Below, piece after piece: positions 1 through 7,058 of a stretch of DNA of 8,352 bases. The stretch covers positions 1 through 8,352 of the forward strand of contig JAUWPC010000142.1 in the NCBI GenBank assembly GCA_030611815.1. Direction: 5' to 3'. Below the pieces are notes generated by a model that ran no database searches, was not told the origin of the DNA, and saw only the letters and a list, made by a program, of their open reading frames with translations. Position numbers and translations under genes: made by a program. The DNA comes from Desulfobacteraceae bacterium. Lineage in GTDB: Bacteria > Desulfobacterota > DSM-4660 > Desulfatiglandales > Desulfatiglandaceae. Every line of letters starts with the position of its first letter. The stretch's first letter is position 1.

Positions 1-2713
1 CAGGCAGATATATCCGGACTGTAGTTCCCTTTCCCAATTCAGAGTCCACAGAGATCCAGCCATCATGATTCTTCACAATTCCATATACAGCGGCCATCCC
101 CATCCCGCGGCCTTGAAACTTTGTTGTGAAAAAGGGTTCACATATCCCGGTTCTTGTTTCCTCATCCATGCCCTTACCGTCATCCTCGATAGTAAGACAG
201 GCATAGGGACCAGGTTTAAGACCGGGATGCTGTTTTGCAAAATCCTCGTCAAGATCTTTGTTTTCAGCAGTTATTCTGATAAGGCCCTCATCTTCTATAG
301 CCTCATTTGAATTGGCCAATATGGCAGACAGGAGCATCTGCATCTGAGCATAGTCGGCCTTAATATATGAGATATCTTTTTGAAAATGAGTTTCAACCCT
401 GACTGCAGGGCTGAGGTCATGTTGCAGGATTGGCAGTGTTTCTATCACAAAATCATCCAACTTCAGATGCTTTGGTTGATATTTCCCTCCCTGTGCATAG
501 GCCAGCAACTGGTCGGTCAAACGGGACATCCGATGACCGGAACCCTTCATTGTCTCAAAATATCTATCTCGCCTTTCATCTTCAGGTAAATCCATTTTAA
601 GCAGTTCAATATTCCCCATAATCCCCATCAGGGCATTGTTGAATTCATGGGCAACACCGCCGGCTAAGGTAGCGACAGCCTCCATCTTCTGTGCCTGTTG
701 GAGTTGGGCTTCAAGCCTCTTTGCTTCAGTTATATCTCTGACGAAATTAAGTGTGGCCGGTCTCCCTTCCCAAGTGATAGGCACAGTATTGAGAAGATGC
801 CATAACTCTTCACCGGTTTTGTTTATGGCTCTATACGAATAAGTGCTGACAAGATCCTCTCCCTCCAATCTTCTCTTGTGCCTTTTTATGACCATCTCTT
901 TGTCATCCGGATGTATATGATTAACAAAGGGGATCTTGCTTAATTCCTCGGCAGAATAGCCTGTCAGTTCTTCAGTCTTGGCGTTTGGGAATTTAATTAC
1001 GCCATCTTGTGCAACGTAAATGGCATCATTGGCATTTTCTACCAAAAGACGATATTTTTCCTCACTCTCCCGCAGTGCCTCCTCTGCGACCTTGCGGTCG
1101 GTGATATCGCGAATTGATTCGATGGCCCCCATGACTTCACCAGCGCTATCATAAAGGAGACATGCCTTATTTCGTAGAAAGCCGCCGGGTTTTGTGAGTG
1201 GATCATAGGTTTCGGAAACCAGTGACTCCCCTTCCTTCTTTACATACTGATACTTTTCCTCTATCTCTTTATTCCATTTGCTGACAAGGTCTATCAAAGC
1301 CGGCCTTCTTTCACCATAGAAGGGGATGGTATACTCATAGTCGCCTTTACCCAAAATTTCTTCGGCTTTTACACTTGTCATATTCTCAATGGCCTGATTC
1401 CAGGCTATCACTTTTCCCTCGTTGTCGATTACAAACGTGGCGTCGGGGAGAAAATTAATTATCTGGGATAGACGTTGTTGTGAAGTCTTCAGCTCTTCCT
1501 GCGCACGCTTCGCTTCAGAAATATTTCGGATAATGCCCTGGTATTCCAAAATGTTTTCGTTGTCACCCCGGCGACAGACCACATCAAAAACGCAGTCCAT
1601 CTCAACATCGCCTTTCCCGCGTAGCTTGGTTTCAAAGTCTTGGACTGAACCCTTTTCCTTCATCTCTTTCTCAAACTTGTATCCTTTATTGGGGTCAACG
1701 TATAGTTTCTGGAAGTTCAGTTTCAATATCTCTTCTTTTGTGTAACCAAAGAGTTCCGATGCAGCAGGGTTTGCGTCAATAAAGTTTCCTTGCTGAGTCG
1801 TAAGAACAATTGCATCTCTTGACTCCTCAAAAAGTGATCGATATTTCTGCTCACTTTCCCGCAAAGTCTCTTCGGCAAGTTTCTGCTCCATGATGTCTTT
1901 GATCCAGACCTGTATCCCACTCCCTTCGTCAGAAGGAAAGGTGATTGGTCGGGCATTGATCTCCCCGTAAAACCAGGACCCATCCTTGCGCTGCAATTTG
2001 ACTTCATACCGGCGCAGGACTTCCTCTCCACGCATACGAGACTGCGCCCGCTCTCTTGTCAATTTCTGATAGTCAGGATGATATACCACCCAGTGGTTCT
2101 GCCCTATTAACTCGCCTTCCCCATACCCAAGCATCTCGTTCAACCGCTTGTTTGAAAATATGATACTTTGGCCTCTCTGGATGAAAATTCCATCGAAGCT
2201 CTCCTCCACAAGGTTTCGGTATTTCTCCTCGCTCTCCCGCAGCGCCTCTTCAGCAAGCTTTTGTTCGGTGATGTCAAGCATAATGGAATCAAAATGAGAA
2301 ACTTCTCCATCTTTCCCATACACTACGCGGGAAGTGATTGATGTATAAACAGGAGTTCCGTCTCTTTTCAGTAATGTCCGTTCATCATTTCTGATTACGC
2401 CCTTCTGTATGAGGTTATCTGAGTATTCCTTTCTTTTCTTTGGATTTTGATAGAGGCTAGCGGGGCTGAAATCTTTGACTTCTTCCTCGTTGTTGAATCC
2501 GAACATTTTGCAGAAAGCAGGATTTGCCATAAGAAATTCCCCTTCAGGGCCGGGGGTATTTCGATAAACCGCAACTGGTAAGTTATCCATAAGCGTTCTG
2601 TATTGTTTCTCGCTCTCCCTCAGCGCCTCCTCTGCCCGCTCGCGCTCAAAGGCTTCATTTTCTAATTCCTTGACCCTTTGTTCCAATTCCTCGTAGGTTG
2701 GCTTTTTGGCCAT
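1..2713 (-). CDS. Multi-PAS sensor histidine kinase (3' end outside window)
   Basis: Partial: 904 codons are visible and no stop is reached at the left edge. The start is the ATG read from 2713 down, with GGAGG (complement of 2722-2726) seven bases upstream. A short coiled coil (residues about 8-35) leads into five PAS domains at roughly 36-152, 163-278, 289-403, 411-540 and 552-668. Four are preceded by near-identical linkers of the form AEEALRESE.KYR. The HisKA domain follows with phospho-acceptor His689 in the motif AHEFNN, then a HATPase domain with N-box Asn803, G1 box DDGKGM (844-849), F-box EPFFTTK and a GRGMGM box near 868-873. No transmembrane helix or signal peptide is seen, so it probably senses a cytoplasmic signal and phosphorylates a response regulator. 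The input and partner are unknown. Visible sequence ends at IYLP, the usual end of the ATPase fold; a C-terminal receiver domain beyond the edge is possible. Family call is firm. Confidence 0.95.
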   Translation of the reverse strand, partial: MAKKPTYEELEQRVKELENEAFERERAEEALRESEKQYRTLMDNLPVAVYRNTPGPEGEFLMANPAFCKMFGFNNEEEVKDFSPASLYQNPKKRKEYSDNLIQKGVIRNDERTLLKRDGTPVYTSITSRVVYGKDGEVSHFDSIMLDITEQKLAEEALRESEEKYRNLVEESFDGIFIQRGQSIIFSNKRLNEMLGYGEGELIGQNHWVVYHPDYQKLTRERAQSRMRGEEVLRRYEVKLQRKDGSWFYGEINARPITFPSDEGSGIQVWIKDIMEQKLAEETLRESEQKYRSLFEESRDAIVLTTQQGNFIDANPAASELFGYTKEEILKLNFQKLYVDPNKGYKFEKEMKEKGSVQDFETKLRGKGDVEMDCVFDVVCRRGDNENILEYQGIIRNISEAKRAQEELKTSQQRLSQIINFLPDATFVIDNEGKVIAWNQAIENMTSVKAEEILGKGDYEYTIPFYGERRPALIDLVSKWNKEIEEKYQYVKKEGESLVSETYDPLTKPGGFLRNKACLLYDSAGEVMGAIESIRDITDRKVAEEALRESEEKYRLLVENANDAIYVAQDGVIKFPNAKTEELTGYSAEELSKIPFVNHIHPDDKEMVIKRHKRRLEGEDLVSTYSYRAINKTGEELWHLLNTVPITWEGRPATLNFVRDITEAKRLEAQLQQAQKMEAVATLAGGVAHEFNNALMGIMGNIELLKMDLPEDERRDRYFETMKGSGHRMSRLTDQLLAYAQGGKYQPKHLKLDDFVIETLPILQHDLSPAVRVETHFQKDISYIKADYAQMQMLLSAILANSNEAIEDEGLIRITAENKDLDEDFAKQHPGLKPGPYACLTIEDDGKGMDEETRTGICEPFFTTKFQGRGMGMAAVYGIVKNHDGWISVDSELGKGTTVRIYLP

Positions 2714-2920
2714 CAGAAAATCCTCCAAATACCCTAAAAATGAAAAAGCCCATACCCTTTGTGCCTTGGACACTACGTATGAGCTTTTGCAATTCCCATT
2801 AGTCTTTCCGTTCTTGGTTTAGATCAGGTGTTCTCTATCCAACGCAAATGAGCCGTTGTCCGGGTATCCGACTGTAGAAATTTCGCCGATCCCAAAACCC
2901 CATTATAAAATATCCACATT

Positions 2921-3000
2921 GTCATTGCAAGCGAAACGAAGCAATTATAAGGTATTGATGATTCATAAGATTGCCGCGGCGCTTCGTTCCTCGCAATTCC
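2921..3000. repeat. Imperfect inverted repeat, MITE-like interspersed element
   Basis: The left arm (2921-2946) carries ATTGC...AACGAAGC..AAT. The right arm (2968-3000) carries the reverse complement of ATTGCGAGGAACGAAGCG..GCAAT. The arms are separated by about 21 bases of AT-rich sequence and could form a long imperfect stem. The motif family (CATTGCGAGG..CGAAGC..GCAAT) is, from memory, a common dispersed intergenic repeat in deltaproteobacterial and related genomes. No ORF or transposase lies inside, so any mobility would need a partner elsewhere. Confidence 0.65.
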
Positions 3001-3081
3001 TGAATCCCTAAATCCATGTAAAGACCTGGGGTTTCATGGCAGTATGATCAATAAGAGGGGAAGGTTGATGTAATAGGGCTT

Positions 3082-3101
3082 CCCAAAAATCGTTTTTTGG
3101 G
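3082..3101 (-). terminator. Possible terminator hairpin after the TPP-enzyme gene
   Basis: A perfect 8-bp stem (CCCAAAAA pairing with TTTTTGGG) with a 4-base loop lies two bases beyond the enzyme stop codon. On the minus strand the T-rich part is inside the stem and no clean U-tract follows, so this is not a textbook intrinsic terminator. It may instead act as a 3'-end stabiliser. Confidence 0.4.
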
Positions 3102-3103
3102 CG

Positions 3104-4717
3104 TTAATATTTTCCGAATGGAGGTTCCGGGAAATCTTCCAGCAGTTCGATGATCCGCATCTCACCGGATGACAGCGCCTCGTCCAGGGCTTGTCCAAGG
3201 CCGTCCGGCGAAGCTACTCGCCTGCCTGCTATGCCATACGCGTTGGCGAGCGCCACAAAGTCGGGGTTAATCAGTCGCGATTCGTATTCGCATTTATGGA
3301 ATTTCTTCTGAAGATAGGCGATAATGCCAAAGGATTTGCTGTTGACAACAATGACAGGAAAACCGATCCCGTGCTTCAAACAGGTGGCCAGTTCCTGGGT
3401 GCTGTAAAGGAATCCCCCATCCCCGATTACGGCGAGGATCGGTTTTTCAGGAGAAGCGATTTTGGCCCCGATGGCTGCGGCAAAGGCGAACCCGATAATG
3501 GCAGATCCCTTGGCTCCCATCCATCCTCCGGGGACATGGCAGGGATAGAAGTATTCGGACCAGTAACCAAGCTGGGTGTTGTCGACCACGAGGGTGCTCT
3601 CCCCGGGCAATATATCCCTAATGACCTTCAGGTAGGTCATTTCACGATGATTCCGGCGGATTTCGGCCTCCTCTCCCTGTATCTTTAGAGAGATCTCATG
3701 AACACGCTGTAAGCGGCGCTCTCTGTCTAAGGGAGGTTCAAGGGCTTCCATCAGGGCGCGCACGATTCCAGGCATGTCTCCTGAAAGGGAGATATTTGAG
3801 GGAAAGTTTCTGTCTGTCCATTCATTATCCCAATCCACATGGATGAGATGGGGCAACACAAGGCCTCTCCTTTTTGCGTCCACCTCTCTCAGACGGGTAC
3901 CAATGGCCAGTGCCAGGTCGGAGGAGGAGGCGGTTTCCCGAATGGTGCCGCTTCTTGCGCAGTTGCCGAGGGCAAGGGGGTGCTTATCCGGGATGAGCCC
4001 TCGAGCGCTGGGGGTGAAGATGACGGGAGCGGCCAGGGTTTCCGCGAGATTCACCACTTCCTCAGTCATACATGCGCGCACGGCAGCCGTCCCCACTACA
4101 AGCAAGGGCCTCTCCGCATTTTTGATAAGCGTTATGGCCTCTTTTACATCAGGGATGTCTGTCTGTTGCACGGTCTTGTTGGTCCCCAAATCCCTTTTTC
4201 CACCGATTTCCCTGTTCATGAGATCGGTCGGGACTTCCAGATAAACGGGACCCGGCCTTCCGAGATGCAAGGTATTCAAGGCTTCCCAGGTGAGGTTTTC
4301 AATATCCTCTTCAGCCCGAACAATGAAAACGGCTTTGGTGATATTCTTGAAAATCCCATCCTGTTCCTTTACCTCGTGAAGAGTGCCAAGCCCTTTGCCG
4401 ATTTTGGATGCCGCGATGTTGGTTGTAATCATGAGAACGGGAGAGCTGCTGCCATAAGCCTCCTGCAGGGCTGGAACGGCATATCCCGCGCCAGGTCCCG
4501 TTGAGGTAATCACGACCCCCGGCGTGCCACTCTCTCTGGCGTACCCGTCTGCCATGTGGGTGGCTGTGGTTTCATGGCGGCAGAGGATGTGCCTTACAGA
4601 ACCGTCTTTCCTGAGTGCCTCATAGAACCCCAGGTTGTGAATGCTCGGTATACCGAATACGGTGTGTACTCCCGCCTCTTTCAAGATTTCCAACAAAATA
4701 TCTGCACCTGTCTGCAT
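3104..4717 (-). CDS. Thiamine-diphosphate-dependent enzyme, acetolactate synthase/2-oxoacid decarboxylase-like
   Basis: 537 residues, the usual length for the family. The ATG at 4717 is preferred over one 18 codons upstream because AGGGAGAGG sits just before it and the family fold starts at MQTGADILLE. The pyrimidine-binding domain (about 1-165) has catalytic Glu49 in CRHETT and the region STGPGAG. A central domain follows from about residue 184. The diphosphate-binding domain is C-terminal, with GDGG at 432-435 and VVNSKSFG at 458-465. The second Asn of the usual GDG...NN motif, a metal ligand, is Ser460. The IGKGLGTLHEVKEQ stretch resembles AruI-type guanidino-oxopentanoate decarboxylases, which I recall having a similar GRGQGRLHE segment. 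Benzoylformate decarboxylase-like or acetolactate synthase-like activity is also possible. No small regulatory subunit gene is adjacent, which argues against a biosynthetic acetohydroxyacid synthase. Superfamily call is firm; substrate unknown. Confidence 0.9.
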   Translation of the reverse strand: MQTGADILLEILKEAGVHTVFGIPSIHNLGFYEALRKDGSVRHILCRHETTATHMADGYARESGTPGVVITSTGPGAGYAVPALQEAYGSSSPVLMITTNIAASKIGKGLGTLHEVKEQDGIFKNITKAVFIVRAEEDIENLTWEALNTLHLGRPGPVYLEVPTDLMNREIGGKRDLGTNKTVQQTDIPDVKEAITLIKNAERPLLVVGTAAVRACMTEEVVNLAETLAAPVIFTPSARGLIPDKHPLALGNCARSGTIRETASSSDLALAIGTRLREVDAKRRGLVLPHLIHVDWDNEWTDRNFPSNISLSGDMPGIVRALMEALEPPLDRERRLQRVHEISLKIQGEEAEIRRNHREMTYLKVIRDILPGESTLVVDNTQLGYWSEYFYPCHVPGGWMGAKGSAIIGFAFAAAIGAKIASPEKPILAVIGDGGFLYSTQELATCLKHGIGFPVIVVNSKSFGIIAYLQKKFHKCEYESRLINPDFVALANAYGIAGRRVASPDGLGQALDEALSSGEMRIIELLEDFPEPPFGKY

Positions 4718-4842
4718 GAAATCCTCTCCCTCTTTAACCCGGACAGACCCAAAAATATCAAACCAACACAAAACTTCTCCAGCATCCTAAATTGGAAGGC
4801 CTTGATGACTGTATTCAGAGGTTTTTAAAATCTTTTCATTTC

Positions 4843-4866
4843 CCTCTGTGCCTCTGAGCCTCTGTG
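4843..4866. repeat. Three-unit octamer tandem repeat (CCTCTGWG)
   Basis: Three consecutive 8-bp units read CCTCTGTG, CCTCTGAG, CCTCTGTG. The array sits in the divergent gap and is not in a gene. It resembles the other 7- and 8-bp-period arrays in this window in unit length but not in unit sequence. Confidence 0.7.
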
Positions 4867-4906
4867 GCAAAAAGAAGCAGAAGTCTAACAGCACAGGTGG
4901 AAAAAA

Positions 4907-4923
4907 TTTAATAGCCCTTTAAG
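4907..4923 (+). promoter_or_regulatory. Direct repeat resembling a PmrA/BasR box
   Basis: TTTAAT, five bases (AGCCC), then TTTAAG exactly fits the YTTAAK-N5-YTTAAK pattern recalled for the PmrA (BasR) response regulator of enterobacteria, which controls arn operons there. The half-sites are 11 bp apart, about one helical turn, as for OmpR-family regulators. TTGACA follows at 4928, but its best -10 candidate is poor (TATCCC). The site lies about 110 bp upstream of the better promoter. Whether this organism has a PmrA-like regulator cannot be seen, so a chance match is possible. Confidence 0.3.
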
Positions 4924-5032
4924 ACCCTTGACATCCTTCATCTGATGCCTATCCCTACCAGTCAAAAGATATATTATATTGGAAAACATCTTAAGATCAA
5001 GCGGTTTCAAGACAATGCGCCTTAGGCTTTGC

Positions 5033-5061
5033 TTGACCTGGTATCCGTGAACGCGTACAAT
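5033..5061 (+). promoter_or_regulatory. Sigma70-type promoter for the arn transcript
   Basis: TTGACC (-35, 5033-5038), a 17-bp spacer and TACAAT (-10, 5056-5061): each hexamer matches the consensus at five of six positions with optimal spacing. Transcription would start near 5068, about 66 bases upstream of the glycosyltransferase-remnant ATG. This is the best promoter I can see on the plus strand upstream of the arn genes, so the operon mRNA would carry the decayed gene as a leader. Confidence 0.6.
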
Positions 5062-5133
5062 AAAATCTTGGGGATCGACGGATTAGGAAATAATATTATG
5101 TTCAATTCCCCGGTTATGCGGGAGCAAATATCT

Positions 5134-5390
5134 ATGTGTTCGCAAGATGACAAACGCTTATCAGTATGCATATCTTCTATAATGAGGCGCGGAATATCAG
5201 GATATGTCTCGATAGTCTTGAATGGGTTGATGAGATTGTCATCGTAGACTCCATGAGCAGTGATGATACCGTGGATATTGCCCGGCAATACACCGGTTCT
5301 ATCTTCCAGAGATCGTGGACAGGGTATGTGGATCAGGTGGAAGATGTCTATTCGATGCAACAAGGGCTTGACTTTGGGATTGAAGATTGA
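5134..5390 (+). pseudogene. Broken N-terminal remnant of a family-2 glycosyltransferase
   Basis: The ATG at 5134 has GGGAG nine bases upstream and begins MCSQDDKRLSVCI. Homology then jumps to another frame at about 5171-5176 and continues as FYNEARNIRICLDSLEW, DEIVIVDSMSSDDTV and IFQRSWTGYVDQ. One lost base reconciles the two parts into the usual LSVxIIxYNE...DSxSxDxT start of LPS-core type GT2 enzymes (WaaE/KdtX style). Homology fades near 5335 and the frame ends at 5390, after about 80 residues where the family usually has 250 or more. The last residues are encoded by a heptamer repeat array that runs on past the stop. It precedes arnE and the promoter lies upstream of it, so it probably was once the first gene of this operon. 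A sequencing or assembly error could mimic the frameshift but not easily the missing 3' half. Confidence 0.75.
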
Positions 5391-5429
5391 CTATTGACTA
5401 TTGTCAACTGCTAATTGTTGATTACAGAT
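5374..5429. repeat. Degenerate heptamer tandem array upstream of arnE
   Basis: Eight consecutive 7-bp units fit TGNNNAT loosely: TTGGGAT, TGAAGAT, TGACTAT twice, TGTCAAC, TGCTAAT, TGTTGAT, TACAGAT. The array begins inside the end of the glycosyltransferase remnant, includes its stop codon (5388-5390), and ends four bases before the arnE ribosome binding site. Confidence 0.65.
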
Positions 5430-5446
5430 CATGAGGAGAGAATATA

Positions 5447-5818
5447 ATGAACAGGTATCTACCCCTGATTCTCCTTGGGGTACTTTTGAATGCCGCTGCG
5501 CAGCTTTCCCTCAAGCAGGGTATGCGCACAATTGGCCATTTTGCCTTTTCCTTAGAGAACATTCTGCCCATTGGGACCAAGGTGCTTATCAATCCCTTTG
5601 TATTGACAGGGCTGTTATGTTACGTGATTAGCGTCATTGTATGGCTCATGGCCCTGTCGAGAGTGGAGGTAAGCTATGCCTATCCGCTCCTCAGCGTGGG
5701 CTACATCGTAACTGCCTTTGCAGGACAGTTTTTTTTCCAGGAGGCCCTGGGATCCGTGCGCTGGGCCGGGATCCTGGTTATATGCCTCGGGGTCTTTCTT
5801 GTTACCCGGAGCGCCTGA
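5447..5818 (+). CDS. arnE: ArnE/ArnF-type undecaprenyl-phosphate-Ara4N flippase subunit
   Basis: This 123-residue small membrane protein of the EamA/SMR-like group has four predicted helices at about 4-22, 51-70, 77-97 and 104-120. AAQLSLKQG at 17-25 and AYPLLSVGYI at 78-87 match the positions of GQLCQKQ and AYPMLSLNF recalled from enterobacterial ArnE. Start is the ATG at 5447, with GAGGAGAG six bases upstream. The family acts in the inner membrane, moving undecaprenyl-phosphate-Ara4N to the periplasmic face. Its stop codon overlaps the arnB start by one base, so the two are translationally coupled, which supports the Ara4N role over a generic drug exporter. Enterobacteria use an ArnE-ArnF pair; only one subunit is visible here, so it may form a homodimer or have a partner outside the window. 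The choice between E and F names is arbitrary. Confidence 0.82.
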   Translation: MNRYLPLILLGVLLNAAAQLSLKQGMRTIGHFAFSLENILPIGTKVLINPFVLTGLLCYVISVIVWLMALSRVEVSYAYPLLSVGYIVTAFAGQFFFQEALGSVRWAGILVICLGVFLVTRSA

Positions 5819-6969
5819 TGAGAACGGAGTTTCTGCCATTTTCCAGGCCGTCCATTACAGAAGAGGACATCTCGGCTGTAGGGGACGTACTCCGTTCGGG
5901 ATGGATTACCACCGGCCCCAATGTGGCTGAGTTTGAGCTAGCATTCTGCGAATACGTCGGCTGCAAAAGAGCCGTTGCGCTTTCTTCGGCCACCGCCGGG
6001 ATGCATCTTGCCTTAAAGGCATTGGGGATAGGGCCCGGTGATGAGGTTATTACCCCTTCAATGACCTGGGTCTCTACAATTAATCTGATAGTCCTGGCAG
6101 GGGCTACCCCGGTCTTCGCGGATATTGACAAGGATACATTGATGATTTCTCCCGATTCGGTTGAGGAATCTATTTCTCCCAAAACCCGGTTGATCGTACC
6201 CGTACACTTTGCCGGCGCTGCTGCTGATATGATATCTTTGAGGAGAATTGCAGCCCGGATTGGGGTCCCTCTTGTGGAGGACGCTGCCCATGCCTTAGGC
6301 ACGAACTATTCAGGCGCGCATGTGGGGAAAGAAGGGACCTCGGTTTTTTCTTTTCATCCCATCAAAAACATCACTACTGGTGAGGGAGGGATGTTTTGTT
6401 CCGACAATGACGACCTGATAGACCATATCAACCGGTTGAAGTTTCACGGGCTTGGTGTGGATGCCTATGATCGCCAGACACAGGGTCGATCTCCACAGGC
6501 CGAGGTATTAGAACCCGGGTATAAATATAACATGACGGATATGGCGGCGGTTCTCGGTTTGAGGCAGCTTGCCCGCGTCGATGAGTTCAACAGAAAAAGG
6601 GCTGCACTCGCCATTAGATACCGCGAGTTGCTCTCCGAGATTGATGAGATTCTACCTCTCTCGATCCCGGTTGATACTACGAGACACGCCTGGCATCTTT
6701 TTATAGTCCGTCTTGACACGGACAGGGCGGGGCTCAGCCGGGATGATTTTATGGCTGAACTGAAGAAGAGGAATATCGGAACAGGTCTCCATTTTCGTGC
6801 AGTGCATCTCCAGAAATACTACAAAGAATCAATGGGAACACACCTTGGCATGCTTCCGAACACCGAGTGGAATTCAGACCGCATCTGTTCGCTCCCCCTT
6901 TTCCCGGATATGACGCCCGAGGACGTGGATGATGTGGTTGAGGCAATAAAGGAAGTGCTGACGAATTGA
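5818..6969 (+). CDS. arnB: ArnB, UDP-Ara4O aminotransferase (PLP-dependent)
   Basis: 383 residues, close to the approximately 380 of enterobacterial ArnB. It transfers the amino group of glutamate to UDP-4-keto-arabinose, giving UDP-Ara4N in the cytoplasm. It is a DegT/DnrJ/EryC1-fold, type I PLP enzyme. Visible landmarks are EFLPFSRP at the start, SGWITTGPN, SSATAGMHLALKALG, the PLP-site VEDAAHALGT, Schiff-base Lys183 in FSFHPIKNIT, KFHGLGVDAYDRQTQGR, EVLEPGYKYNMTD, GTGLHFRAVH and NTEWNSDRICSLPLFPDMT, all nearly identical to E. coli ArnB as remembered. The frame is open further upstream, but the ATG at 5818 is chosen because homology begins there, CGGAG lies six bases before it, and it overlaps the arnE stop as TGATG. 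Its last codon and stop fall inside the first unit of an octamer repeat array. Call is firm. Confidence 0.96.
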   Translation: MRTEFLPFSRPSITEEDISAVGDVLRSGWITTGPNVAEFELAFCEYVGCKRAVALSSATAGMHLALKALGIGPGDEVITPSMTWVSTINLIVLAGATPVFADIDKDTLMISPDSVEESISPKTRLIVPVHFAGAAADMISLRRIAARIGVPLVEDAAHALGTNYSGAHVGKEGTSVFSFHPIKNITTGEGGMFCSDNDDLIDHINRLKFHGLGVDAYDRQTQGRSPQAEVLEPGYKYNMTDMAAVLGLRQLARVDEFNRKRAALAIRYRELLSEIDEILPLSIPVDTTRHAWHLFIVRLDTDRAGLSRDDFMAELKKRNIGTGLHFRAVHLQKYYKESMGTHLGMLPNTEWNSDRICSLPLFPDMTPEDVDDVVEAIKEVLTN

Positions 6970-7058
6970 GGGATTGGGGAATTGAGGGATTGGGGGATTG
7001 AGGAATTGAGGAATTGAGGGATTGAGGAATTGAGGGATTTAGGAATTGAGGAAATGAT
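6963..7058. repeat. Octamer tandem array between arnB and arnC (GRATTGRG)
   Basis: Eleven consecutive 8-bp units (6963-7050) are variants of GAATTGAG and GGATTGAG/GGATTGGG, with one GGATTTAG; a twelfth degenerate unit (GAAATGAT) contains the arnC start codon. The first unit contains the arnB stop TGA (6967-6969), and the last units give the AGGA/GAGG ribosome binding site for arnC. Read on the minus strand it yields a spurious Pro-Ser-Leu-Asn repeat frame that is not a gene. Confidence 0.92.

Larger units (their letters stand above)
2714..3103. other. Intergenic region between two minus-strand genes
   Basis: This 390-bp gap lies downstream of the thiamine-diphosphate enzyme gene and upstream of the sensor kinase gene. 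It holds the kinase ribosome binding site at its left end, an imperfect inverted repeat in the middle and a small perfect hairpin just past the enzyme stop codon. I found no convincing coding region and no clear sigma70 promoter for the kinase. Confidence 0.7.
4718..5133. other. Divergent intergenic region between the TPP-enzyme gene and the arn locus
   Basis: This 416-bp gap separates the minus-strand enzyme gene from the plus-strand glycosyltransferase remnant and arn genes. It holds the enzyme's ribosome binding site, an octamer repeat (4843-4866), a PmrA-box-like direct repeat (4907-4923) followed by an isolated TTGACA (4928-4933), and a good sigma70-type promoter (5033-5061) facing the arn genes. 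No credible coding region is seen on either strand. I found no convincing promoter for the enzyme gene. Confidence 0.7.

Noticed and set aside
65..842. Several short plus-strand frames at the left end
   Set aside because: They are antisense to the histidine kinase, whose HisKA and ATPase motifs read without interruption on the minus strand.
3839..4504. 221-residue plus-strand frame
   Set aside because: It lies wholly antisense within the well-supported TPP-enzyme gene and shows no domain.
4718..4771. Longer start for the TPP enzyme, 18 codons upstream
   Set aside because: The added residues are not family-like, and a strong ribosome site sits directly before the ATG at 4717.
5022..5363. 113-residue minus-strand frame
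   Set aside because: It is antisense to the glycosyltransferase remnant, whose GT2 motifs are recognisable on the plus strand.
5641..5817. Upstream extension of the arnB frame
   Set aside because: It overlaps arnE out of frame and has no homology; ArnB homology, a ribosome site and the TGATG overlap all place the start at 5818.
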